Source: Bacteroidales bacterium UBA3297 | GTDB lineage: Bacteria > Bacteroidota > Bacteroidia > Bacteroidales > Paludibacteraceae | Reading direction: 5' to 3' | Assembly (NCBI GenBank): GCA_002362105.1 | Contig: DETD01000019.1 | Coordinates: 76,725 to 140,724, forward strand | Length of the DNA: 64,000 nt | Shown here: piece after piece, positions 39,770 to 48,034 of the stretch | How the letters are laid out: the number at the start of each line of letters is the position of its first letter | How positions within the stretch are numbered: position 1 is the first letter of the stretch | Made by a program: the position numbers and the translations under genes | The notes under the pieces: generated by a model | The model's database searches: none | Told to the model about the DNA's origin: nothing | Seen by the model: only the letters and a program-made list of their open reading frames with translations

Positions 39770-41140
39770 ATGAAAAAAGCTAGTTATCTCATTTTTCCTC
39801 TTATTCTATGTAGTTGTCAAGATGAGGAGGTCACATCTTTAAACAATGTTTCAAACGATCCTTCTGATGTGGTTGTTGAACTAAATGCTGATGCATTATA
39901 CAACGAAAACCACACAATCAAACCGAGTGAGGCTGAACAATTTGCTATTACATCGGCAAAGGCGTTGTTCAACGACAAAAATAATGGTCTAAAATCGGCA
40001 AGAACGCTGAAGGTAAGTGGTATTTCTGTTTTGAAAAGTCCCAAAAGTAGCCTGAAGTCAGGTTCAGTGGAATTGCCAGACACTTTGGCCTATTTTGTAA
40101 ACTTCGAAGACAACAATGGTTGGGCTTATATTAGTGCCGATGATCGTGTGAAAAATCCGCTTTTGGCTATTTTCGAATTCGGAAATTATAATTCTGAAAC
40201 CATATCCGAAATACCGGGACTAAAGGCGTTGCTTGACAATGCTGAACACTATATGGTTGATGAAATCACTACATTTGAGAAATATAAAGAAGTTGCATTA
40301 AACGAGTGTGGTAATACACTGAAAAGAAAGAAGAAAGATAAAATTGTAACCTATAACGGAACATTTGACGAATTAGAAGACATTTCTAACTTCAAACTAG
40401 TAACAACCACATGGGGACAATCTGGAAAGTATGGCAAGTACTGTCCAAAATGCTCTTCTTGTGGAAAAACTAAACTAGCCGGTTGCGTGATTACCGCATA
40501 CGCCCAAATTTTGGCATATTGGGAGAATCCTTCTAAAATAGGCAATTATGACATGAACTGGTCTGCCATGAAAGCAAATCGTTCAATTGACAATGTTTCT
40601 ACCACGGCACAAGAACAAATAGCACATCTAATGGCTGAATTAGGAACAATGAATGAGACCGACTATCATTGTAGTTCTTGCGAAGGTAAGGGTAGTACAA
40701 CCTATGATTTCGTAGAAAAATTTTCAAGAGATTACTTAGTATATAAATGTGGATATGGATTCAAATACAAAGATTTAAACAAAAACTCAATTGGTTCGGA
40801 AATTGTTAATTATTTGAAGGCAAATCCGTATCCAGCTATAGTTTCGTCTGGAGGTCATCAGTGGATTATCGATGAATTTGCAACTTACACTCCATACGCA
40901 TACACTATAGTTATAAATTTGACAAAGGGAACAACAGTTTCAGAAAATCACTGGCAAACAGGTCCTAGAACCACTTATTTTCACCATAATTGGGGATGGG
41001 GTGGAGAAGGTAATGGGTATTTTTCTCAAAATGTTTTTCAACCTAACCGTGCAGAATCATACGATTATACAGCAAGTTCTAATTCGAAAAATTATTTAAC
41101 TGGAAATACATATTTCCGTCTATATAGTTATTGGCGATAA
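39770..41140 (+). CDS. C10 (streptopain-like) cysteine protease, lipoprotein, copy 1
   Basis: First of five C10 peptidases. ATG at 39770 (MKKASYLIFPLILCSC; 456 residues) gives a lipoprotein signal; the frame is also open from 39758. The next 190 residues are the inhibitory propeptide (DTLAYFVNFEDNNGWAYISA DDRV is its conserved core, split here). The catalytic domain has the nucleophile in KLAGCVITAYAQILAYW, the histidine in SSGGHQWIIDEF, and the conserved Asn-Trp loop HHNWGWGGEGNGYF. Cysteines cluster just before the nucleophile (YCPKCSSCGKT) and again in YHCSSCEGKG. By analogy with SpeB and Bacteroides Bfp enzymes it should be a self-activating secreted protease, here held on the membrane. 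Confidence 0.9.
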   Translation: MKKASYLIFPLILCSCQDEEVTSLNNVSNDPSDVVVELNADALYNENHTIKPSEAEQFAITSAKALFNDKNNGLKSARTLKVSGISVLKSPKSSLKSGSVELPDTLAYFVNFEDNNGWAYISADDRVKNPLLAIFEFGNYNSETISEIPGLKALLDNAEHYMVDEITTFEKYKEVALNECGNTLKRKKKDKIVTYNGTFDELEDISNFKLVTTTWGQSGKYGKYCPKCSSCGKTKLAGCVITAYAQILAYWENPSKIGNYDMNWSAMKANRSIDNVSTTAQEQIAHLMAELGTMNETDYHCSSCEGKGSTTYDFVEKFSRDYLVYKCGYGFKYKDLNKNSIGSEIVNYLKANPYPAIVSSGGHQWIIDEFATYTPYAYTIVINLTKGTTVSENHWQTGPRTTYFHHNWGWGGEGNGYFSQNVFQPNRAESYDYTASSNSKNYLTGNTYFRLYSYWR

Positions 41141-41163
41141 AACATTTATTGGCGATAAAACAT
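41128..41163 (+). repeat. 18-bp tandem duplication across the stop codon
   Basis: TTATTGGCGATAAAACAT occurs twice in direct succession (41128-41145, 41146-41163). The first copy contains the last codons and stop of the protease gene, the second is untranslated. A recent slippage or duplication event. Confidence 0.9.
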
Positions 41164-41315
41164 TTCAATCGAAGATAAAATTTGCACTCTCCCCAAAACA
41201 GTTTGTTTGAGATATTTTCACCTGATAGGAGGTATGGACTTTATCCATCTTGTCATCCGTTATGGCAAGTCTAGGGGGGGGCGTATTTTGCTTCTAATTT
41301 TAATACATAAGTCTA

Positions 41316-43214
41316 ATGATTATGCTAAAAAAAATCGTTAATGTTGCTTTACTCTCTTTCTTAGTGGGAAGTGGTACTGTATCGGCTAAATCAATAACAC
41401 CAGATTTGGCTAAAACTGTTGCTGTGAATTTTTTCAAAGCAGGGAATCAACCCGACAAAACTGTTAGAGAAGTGGTTGAAAAGTATGCTGGTGGAATTCT
41501 CACGGGTTATGTTGTTAATTTCAATGAAGGCGGATGGGTTATGGTCTCTGCAAATGACGTTATCGAGCCTATTATCTGTTTCAACTTTACGGGTCTGTAT
41601 TCTATAAAGAAGGAATTAGAAGAAGAAAATCCTATGTTGGAAGTATTTGCAGAAGGTATTAAGGAGGAAAGCACATCCTTGAAAAGTGCTGATCGTAAAG
41701 TGAAAGAAAAATGGAATCTTTTTTCTGGAAAATCTCTTTACAATGGCAACAGCTTGAAATCGATTGAATCGTATAAAGTAAATACTAGCTACCCAATAAA
41801 AGTTGAAATGGTTTCCCCATTTTTAAAAAAAATGAATTGGGATTCGGGTAAAGAAGAAAACATCGAGTGGAATCAATATCGCCCATATAATGATCAATGC
41901 CCGCTAAAATCATGTAGCGTTACTAGTAATAAAAGGACTCCTGCAGGTTGTACTGCGATTGGAGTAAGTCAGATTGTTTATTGGGGGCACATGAAAGAAC
42001 ATGATTTCGATTGGGGTAATATGCCGACTAGCCAAGTAACGACTTCTTCTGATAGAACTACAGAGATGTCAAAGGCAATTAGGAAGATTGCTGACGATTT
42101 ACAAACAGAATACACTTGTAATAATTCTTCTGCTTATCTTCAGTTTGCACCGCCAATATTGTATAGGTATGGTTTCTTTTGGACTTCACCATATCTTCAA
42201 AAAGGATACTTAGATTCAGATACAAAGCAATACGTACAATGTTGGAATACCAGAGAATGGATTGAACTGATGAAATCGGAGTTGGCATATCATAAACCAA
42301 TTCTAGCTGATGGTTTTAAGCTGAATAAGACAGGAGGCCATACCTTTATTGTTTGTGGTTATGTTCAAATGTCGGGTCAGACGTACTTCTATTGTAATAT
42401 GGGACAGCAGGATACTGGTCTTAACTGTTATTATAACTTTGCTAATAATGAAAGCAACTACATATCCAATAATACTATGAAGGGTATGTATATCGGACTT
42501 TCTCATTACAAATTTATAAGTAATTATAATTATGCAGAAGTTACTTCTGTATCAACAAATGGTATTACAATAAAGGAACGTTGTGCCTCTAATTATTTAT
42601 TAGTCGTCAAAAGGAATAAGAGTATTGTAGAAAGAACTGCAGGGTGTTTGTCACAGACAGAACATCAGTATGCCGATTATACTCATGTTATAAAGCCAAA
42701 GAACACACCTTTAGGAACAGATCAATTTTATTTGGTGATTTTCGGACAAAACGGCACTCGCTATTTTCTTGGTACTTTTAACTCAAACAAAACGTATAAG
42801 GAGTCAATTGAATACGGCACATGGCCTACTGAGTTGGTACAAGCAGTGGGAGGCTATGATTACAGGTCTTATGTTGAATTACTAAAAGATCAAGGAGAGA
42901 CTGATTTGGCAAATTCGTTGTTAGAAGCGCATCTGAAGATGAATTCAGATGCAGAAGAGGACATTTTAGCAGAGACAGAGATATCAGTTAAAGTTTCACC
43001 TAATCCAAATCATGGGCAATTTTCAATCGCTATTGATGGCTTAGAAACAGATGCTTCTATTGTTGTGACAGATGCACTTGGTAACACTATCAAGACCTAC
43101 CATCATGTGAATGAATCGGTAGATATTGATCTTGGAGATGTAGTTCCAGGTATGTATTTTGTTCGTGTGACCTCTGCTGAATTTAGTAAGGTAGAAAAGA
43201 TTATAGTTAGATAA
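41316..43214 (+). CDS. C10 cysteine protease with T9SS C-terminal domain, copy 2
   Basis: The longest member (632 residues) and the only one with an ordinary signal peptide (VNVALLSFLVGSGTVSAKS) rather than a lipobox. The propeptide core is GYVVNFNEGGWVMVSANDV. The nucleophile lies in TPAGCTAIGVSQIVYWG (Cys212) and the histidine in TGGHTFIVCGY (His342). The Asn-Trp-Gly loop of other members is replaced by YCNMGQQDTGLN. From residue 555 a classic type IX sorting domain follows (VSPNPNHGQFSIAIDG ... GMYFVRVTSAEFSKVEKIIVR), as in the Prevotella and Porphyromonas proteases InpA and PrtT. It should be exported by T9SS to the surface. An ATG at 41322 is an equally good start. It is followed by copy 3 after 27 bases, probably one transcript. 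Confidence 0.9.
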   Translation: MIMLKKIVNVALLSFLVGSGTVSAKSITPDLAKTVAVNFFKAGNQPDKTVREVVEKYAGGILTGYVVNFNEGGWVMVSANDVIEPIICFNFTGLYSIKKELEEENPMLEVFAEGIKEESTSLKSADRKVKEKWNLFSGKSLYNGNSLKSIESYKVNTSYPIKVEMVSPFLKKMNWDSGKEENIEWNQYRPYNDQCPLKSCSVTSNKRTPAGCTAIGVSQIVYWGHMKEHDFDWGNMPTSQVTTSSDRTTEMSKAIRKIADDLQTEYTCNNSSAYLQFAPPILYRYGFFWTSPYLQKGYLDSDTKQYVQCWNTREWIELMKSELAYHKPILADGFKLNKTGGHTFIVCGYVQMSGQTYFYCNMGQQDTGLNCYYNFANNESNYISNNTMKGMYIGLSHYKFISNYNYAEVTSVSTNGITIKERCASNYLLVVKRNKSIVERTAGCLSQTEHQYADYTHVIKPKNTPLGTDQFYLVIFGQNGTRYFLGTFNSNKTYKESIEYGTWPTELVQAVGGYDYRSYVELLKDQGETDLANSLLEAHLKMNSDAEEDILAETEISVKVSPNPNHGQFSIAIDGLETDASIVVTDALGNTIKTYHHVNESVDIDLGDVVPGMYFVRVTSAEFSKVEKIIVR

Positions 43215-43241
43215 ATAATACTCTATATAAAAATTAAATAT

Positions 43242-44630
43242 ATGAAAAGAATATATTTATTGCCATTTATGGCAATGGGACTAGTCGCTTGTGATGATGA
43301 GGTTAAGGATTCTATTTCAAAATCGGAGATGCAAGAATTTGATGACGAGTTGCTGTGTGTGGCACCTGCGCTTTATTCGACAAATCATACGATAAGCCCA
43401 CATAAAGCAGAATCTGCCGCATTAAACTTGGTGAAATGTGTGAAAAATGAGAAGGGCTTAAAGAGTGAAAAAAATCTTTCTGTTGAAAGTATCCATGTTG
43501 TGGAGCGCAAAAAAGGTGGATTAAAATCAATAAACAAAACAAGTGATACATTGGCATATGTCGTCAATTTTTCAAATAATACAGGCTATGCATATGTATG
43601 TGCTGACGATAGAGTTGCCAACAATGTGCTTGCTTTCTTTGATGAAGGAAAATATGGTGATGCTGACAATAGAAATCTGGATTACATGCTAGAGCAAGCA
43701 AATATATATATCGAGAATTCGATTAATAAGTTTGAAGCAAACAAGGAAGTCTTGCGTGAGTATGTGGAATGTAAAAAGGCAGGAAGTAATAAGGGTTTAA
43801 AATCCACGAGTGTTACTCTGTATCGGTCTATTTCTCCTTTAATTAAAACAAAATGGGGACAAGGATATCCTTATAATAATAAAATACAATGCAAGAGATG
43901 TGGTAAATGGGGGTACTGCTTGGCTGGTTGTGCGAATACTGCACTTGGTCAAATCCTTAATTATTGGAAATGGCCAACAAACATATCTGTTAGTGGTACA
44001 TATGTTGACTGGAATAAGATAAACTCTACCGATATAACAATCTCAAACAATGAGATTAAGAGGTTGATGTTTGCGCTAGCTGAAGACAACAAAACAAAAT
44101 CATTTTGTTATCCTGGTTGTACATCGTTAGGCTCTGCAACAGCAATGAGTGATGTTGATAATACTGTCAAGAGATATGGCTATGAAACCTATTCACAGGA
44201 TTTTTCGACTAATTTTGCTGTGTCATGGATTGATTTAGGTATTCCTATTTTAATAAATGCATACACAAATGATAATATTGGACATGTATGGATTATAGAC
44301 GGTTATGAAACTTACGCAGTAACTGTGAACAATCAGAAAACGTATTCAACTTACTTACATAACAATTGGGGATGGGATGGTGATTGTAATGGTTATTTCT
44401 ACTCTGGAGTATTTGACACAAGAGACCCCTTATCTTATGATGAAGCGAAAAATACAAGAAACTGTTATTTCTCTAAGAATATAAAGATAAGGTATATATA
44501 CCCAGGTATGGATGCATGGTTCCTAAAGGATATAACAAATTCATCTACAATCTCAGGATGCAGAAGTAGAGGATCTTCGTCTGGAGGAAGAGGGAACGAA
44601 AGGTCTCCAAGAACTGTTAATAAGAGATAG
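43242..44630 (+). CDS. C10 cysteine protease, lipoprotein, copy 3
   Basis: A 462-residue member with lipoprotein signal MKRIYLLPFMAMGLVAC (Cys17). Propeptide core SDTLAYVVNFSNNTGYAYVC; nucleophile Cys230 in YCLAGCANTALGQILNYW; His348 in NIGHVWIIDGYETY; loop LHNNWGWDGDCNGYF. Paired cysteines precede the nucleophile (QCKRCGKWGYC). The C-terminus is odd: after KIRYIYPGMDAWF, where siblings end, about 35 further residues follow that become Ser/Gly/Arg-rich (SRGSSSGGRGNERSP). Reading the same DNA one base later gives an ordinary-looking acidic sequence (DAEVEDLRLEEEGTKGLQEL) that stays open to about 44681. A frameshift near 44550 is possible. Otherwise intact. Confidence 0.87.
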   Translation: MKRIYLLPFMAMGLVACDDEVKDSISKSEMQEFDDELLCVAPALYSTNHTISPHKAESAALNLVKCVKNEKGLKSEKNLSVESIHVVERKKGGLKSINKTSDTLAYVVNFSNNTGYAYVCADDRVANNVLAFFDEGKYGDADNRNLDYMLEQANIYIENSINKFEANKEVLREYVECKKAGSNKGLKSTSVTLYRSISPLIKTKWGQGYPYNNKIQCKRCGKWGYCLAGCANTALGQILNYWKWPTNISVSGTYVDWNKINSTDITISNNEIKRLMFALAEDNKTKSFCYPGCTSLGSATAMSDVDNTVKRYGYETYSQDFSTNFAVSWIDLGIPILINAYTNDNIGHVWIIDGYETYAVTVNNQKTYSTYLHNNWGWDGDCNGYFYSGVFDTRDPLSYDEAKNTRNCYFSKNIKIRYIYPGMDAWFLKDITNSSTISGCRSRGSSSGGRGNERSPRTVNKR

Positions 44631-44690
44631 CTTTAAGGAGGTATTTTTAATACATGATGTAAAGATATTTTATGGTCTTTAATATTTTTC

Positions 44691-44731
44691 ACTAAAGTTT
44701 CCCTTTTGCAAAAGGAGGGGGACTTTAGTTT
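44691..44731 (+). terminator. Terminator after protease copy 3
   Basis: ACTAAAGT (44691-44698) pairs with ACTTTAGT (44722-44729), extended inward by a CCC/GGG pairing; a short T tract follows. Confidence 0.6.
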
Positions 44732-44789
44732 GTATATGAAAGACGAAAAAATAATGTGTTTAGCGCTAGTCTAATAGTTTATACTTAAA

Positions 44790-46109
44790 ATGAAATATAA
44801 AAAAATAAAAATGGTGGCTTTTTTGCTACCTGTGCTTGTCGTATCTTCTTTTTATAGTTGTAATGACGAGTTTGTTAAAGAAGAAACATCTCCATTAAGT
44901 TCTTCTTCGAATGGAGAGGTTATGGATGAAAGAATACCCGCTCTTTTCTCTAAAAGTCACAAACTAAGTTTGGAAAAGGCTAGGCAATATGCAAAAGTGG
45001 CTGGTGAATATGTGGGTGTTGAAAAAAATGGCTTAAAAAAATGCAGGTCTAAGAAAATTGTGGATGTCGCAGTCATAACGTCTCATGCTAACAGGTTAAA
45101 ATCGACAGGTACATACGGAACTTCAGATACTACGGCTTATGTGTTTAATTATGCAGATAATCAGGGCTTCTCTGTTATTGGGGCTGACAATAGAATAGGA
45201 AATCCCATTATTGCTTATGTTGACGAGGGATGTTATAATGCAGAATCTCTAGATGAATTACAGCAGATGTTGATGGATGAGATTAACAGCTATGTGAAAC
45301 GTTCAATCAGTTCTTTTGAGTATTCAAAAGATTCTCTTTTTGCTGTGGCTAACGCTAGTCGTACCAATGCATTAAAGTCTTTAGATCTCGAAGTCCCAAT
45401 AATCTATGATCCTTCGAATGATTATAAGTATACAACTGTAGGTCCTTTGCTCAAAACACGTTGGGGTCAAAAGGAGGAATACAATGACTTTATTCAGAAG
45501 CAGAATAGAAATAAAGATTATTGTGTTGGTTGTGTAGGCATCGCTGTTGGTCAGACCTTGGCTTATTTAAGACTTAATAAAATGAGATATCAAGGCATCA
45601 CTTATTTATGGGATTGGGATGCTATGACGTCAAGCCCTGATATCAAGAATCTTGATAGTTGGGGAAAGCAGTCTGTTCAGCGATTTCTATGGATTGTGGC
45701 TGAGGAATTGGATACTGATTATGGAAAAAATTCGAGTACTTCAAGTATAAGAAAGGCAGATAGATTGTTAGACGATTTCTATAATACAGATAGAAGAAAT
45801 TACAATGTAGATAAAGTGAAAAACTCTATCAACAATAAGAAACCTGTGATTATGCGGGGTGCTCCAAAAGGGTCTTCATCTGGACACTGTTGGGTTGTTG
45901 ATGGATATCAGAAGGTTACTTATAAGAACACTTCTGTTACGGAATATTTACATCATAATTGGGGATGGTATGGGTACAATAATGGTTGGTTCAAGATTGG
46001 CGTGTTTGATCCAGATCAGTTTGAATTTGGTTCCCTTGATGTTTCAAAAGGCTATTATAGTGATTGTAAAGATTACTCTTATTCAAAAGAGATGATTCTT
46101 ATTAAGTAA
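44790..46109 (+). CDS. C10 cysteine protease, lipoprotein, copy 4
   Basis: A 439-residue member. The signal KMVAFLLPVLVVSSFYSC has its lipid Cys at 24. Propeptide core DTTAYVFNYADNQGFSVIGA; the propeptide is Lys-rich around GLKKCRSKK. The nucleophile is Cys248 in YCVGCVGIAVGQTLAYL, with another cysteine three residues before it. The histidine is His366 in SSGHCWVVDGYQ and the loop is LHHNWGWYGYNNGWF. It has its own gap of 159 bases behind a terminator, so it is probably a separate transcript. Substrate specificity cannot be predicted, but the residue before the catalytic Cys and the surrounding loop differ from the siblings. Confidence 0.9.
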   Translation: MKYKKIKMVAFLLPVLVVSSFYSCNDEFVKEETSPLSSSSNGEVMDERIPALFSKSHKLSLEKARQYAKVAGEYVGVEKNGLKKCRSKKIVDVAVITSHANRLKSTGTYGTSDTTAYVFNYADNQGFSVIGADNRIGNPIIAYVDEGCYNAESLDELQQMLMDEINSYVKRSISSFEYSKDSLFAVANASRTNALKSLDLEVPIIYDPSNDYKYTTVGPLLKTRWGQKEEYNDFIQKQNRNKDYCVGCVGIAVGQTLAYLRLNKMRYQGITYLWDWDAMTSSPDIKNLDSWGKQSVQRFLWIVAEELDTDYGKNSSTSSIRKADRLLDDFYNTDRRNYNVDKVKNSINNKKPVIMRGAPKGSSSGHCWVVDGYQKVTYKNTSVTEYLHHNWGWYGYNNGWFKIGVFDPDQFEFGSLDVSKGYYSDCKDYSYSKEMILIK

Positions 46110-46238
46110 GAAACACAAGAAAATATTCAACCAGGAATTTCTCGGTGTAATTTAAAAATATGTTTTATCATATTATGCAATGTAATTGAATTTCTAGTTT
46201 GAACTTAACAACATAATTAAATTTAGTAATTCTTTTCC

Positions 46239-47603
46239 ATGAAAATCAAAAAAACATCAATTCCCCTAATGTTGTGTACATTGGGATTTTATGGTTGTTC
46301 TGACGACCAAAAAGACATGCGCTCCGATTTTGAACAGGATCTTAATAAGGAGGCGGAGATTATTGAATTGTTTTCGATGCGACAAATTGAAAAAAATACT
46401 AAAATTTCACAGTCTGAAGCGACTCGAATTGTTAATAACATATTCAGTAAGTCTAATTCATTAAAAGCTATAAAAGCATTAAGTTTCGAATATGTGACAA
46501 AATCTTCTGGTCTGAAGTCTGGAAAAGCTGCAAAGGACACAACAATGTATCTTATCAATATTGGTAATCAAGAAGGCTATGCGATTATATCTGGTGACTG
46601 GCGCGCAGGTGATATTCTAGGCTTTTCTGAATCTGGAAGCATCAGTATGGCAGATACTTCTATCAACTGTGGATTAGCAGATTTTCTGAAAAGATTACCG
46701 GCATATTGTGAAAATGAAATAGCTTCATTCGAGAAAAAGAAAGAGTGTTTGGAGGCTAAATATAAAAATCATAATGTGTTAAAAGCTAGTGATACGTATG
46801 AATGGCAATGTGACTTTTACGACTGGGGTTTTCCTTCAATAGGGTGGACAAAATACTGGCACCAGCAATTGCCTTATAATTTTAAGATGGGATGGAATCA
46901 AAATACAGGTAAGCGCCAACTTGCTGGTTGTTTACCTATTGCAATGGCAGAAATTATGACATGGCATAAATACCCTCAATCTATTAATGGAAAGGTTCTA
47001 GATTGGAATTTGATTAATAAATACAATAGTGTTGGGAAAAATCCTTTATGGGTAATGACTAAAATAGACGAATCAACAGTTTTAGGTCTTACTGGAGACC
47101 CAGAAAAAATTGAATATAGAGAACAGGTGTCTACGTTAGTGAAAGCTATAGCTGATAAAGTGGTTAAAGCTTATGGAGATAACTATACTACTGGTGATTT
47201 AAATAAATGTACAATGGCATTTAAAGATTTTGGCTATAATTGTAGTAAATATAAATACTATAATTATGAAAGACCAAATGATAATTCTGTGATTACGTCC
47301 TTAAAAAAAGAAAAATTGCCTATTATTGCAAGTACTGCGGCTCACGCTTGGGTAATTGATGATTATCTTAAACAGAATTATATAAACAAATCAACAAAAC
47401 AGGTCATAAATTCTCGCTATTTAGTACATTGCAATTGGGGGTACACACCTACAACTTCTAGTTTAACAAATAGTAATCCTGCAGCTGGCTATTATGTAGA
47501 TGGTGTTTTTTCGGGTAAGCCAATTGTCTGTAATTATGAGCAAAGTGTAAATCAAACTGGAGATGTATATATAGTCTACAACATATATCCCGAAAACAAG
47601 TGA
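46239..47603 (+). CDS. C10 cysteine protease, lipoprotein, copy 5 (divergent)
   Basis: The most divergent member, 454 residues. Lipoprotein signal MKIKKTSIPLMLCTLGFYGC (Cys20). Propeptide core DTTMYLINIGNQEGYAIISG. The nucleophile is Cys231 in RQLAGCLPIAMAEIMTWH, where the usual Gln two turns on is Glu. The histidine is His369 in AAHAWVIDDYLK. The Asn-Trp loop reads VHCNWGYTPTTSSLTN, with Tyr for the second Trp and no glycine pair. It lacks the cysteine cluster seen before the nucleophile in copies 1 and 3. Catalysis is still plausible because the dyad is intact. A terminator at 47656-47697 ends the array. Confidence 0.87.
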   Translation: MKIKKTSIPLMLCTLGFYGCSDDQKDMRSDFEQDLNKEAEIIELFSMRQIEKNTKISQSEATRIVNNIFSKSNSLKAIKALSFEYVTKSSGLKSGKAAKDTTMYLINIGNQEGYAIISGDWRAGDILGFSESGSISMADTSINCGLADFLKRLPAYCENEIASFEKKKECLEAKYKNHNVLKASDTYEWQCDFYDWGFPSIGWTKYWHQQLPYNFKMGWNQNTGKRQLAGCLPIAMAEIMTWHKYPQSINGKVLDWNLINKYNSVGKNPLWVMTKIDESTVLGLTGDPEKIEYREQVSTLVKAIADKVVKAYGDNYTTGDLNKCTMAFKDFGYNCSKYKYYNYERPNDNSVITSLKKEKLPIIASTAAHAWVIDDYLKQNYINKSTKQVINSRYLVHCNWGYTPTTSSLTNSNPAAGYYVDGVFSGKPIVCNYEQSVNQTGDVYIVYNIYPENK

Positions 47604-47655
47604 TAGTTACAATTAACGTAATCTAACATTAATTTTTTGCTATCTAGATTTCATA

Positions 47656-47697
47656 GAGTGTGTATCATATTAAATTATGGTACATACTCTTTTTTCT
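47656..47697 (+). terminator. Terminator at the end of the protease array
   Basis: A 13-bp stem with two G-T pairs (47656-47668 with 47677-47689), followed by a run of T. Confidence 0.75.
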
Positions 47698-47879
47698 TAT
47701 GAGCTATAATGGATTTTGATAAATAATAAGTTTTTCGACTCACCATCAGTCGCCTTCTTTTGTGGCTTAATGCAACCTCACTCGCTTAGAACAAGTCGTC
47801 GAGTGTGAGTTCTGTCTGCGCTCCGTTGCTATACCTATTGCGCTTTTATGCATCTGTGCGGAAGACAAGGAATACTGTT

Positions 47880-47919
47880 TTTGTCGGAAAGTGGTAAAAA
47901 ATACCCACTTTCCGACAAA
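47880..47919. repeat. Perfect 15-bp inverted repeat
   Basis: TTTGTCGGAAAGTGG (47880-47894) and CCACTTTCCGACAAA (47905-47919) with a 10-base A-rich spacer. No T-run of terminator length follows on either strand. It lies in the 431-base gap between the protease array and ddl, which is otherwise noncoding. It may be an operator, an RNA hairpin or the remnant of a small repeat element. Confidence 0.6.
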
Positions 47920-48002
47920 TTTCTCAGCCCGGTTTTCAATGGGGGCTTCCAACTTCTTGCAAAAAACATCGTCACAACAAACCAATGTTGCGTAATACTC
48001 GC

Positions 48003-48010
48003 TAAATTTG
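48003..48010 (+). promoter_or_regulatory. -7 element of ddl promoter
   Basis: TAAATTTG, exact TAnnTTTG match, 24 bases before the start; -33 not clear. Confidence 0.5.
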
Positions 48011-48034
48011 CGTTAAGCAGAAAAAACGCATAAA

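Noticed and set aside
41128..41163. The 18-bp tandem repeat as a CRISPR-like or iteron array
   Set aside because: Only two units without spacers, overlapping a stop codon; no cas or replication gene is near. No CRISPR array was seen anywhere in the window.
38090..47700. The AT-rich protease region as an integrated mobile element
   Set aside because: No integrase, transposase, mobilisation gene, flanking tRNA or terminal direct repeat was found; base composition alone does not prove transfer.
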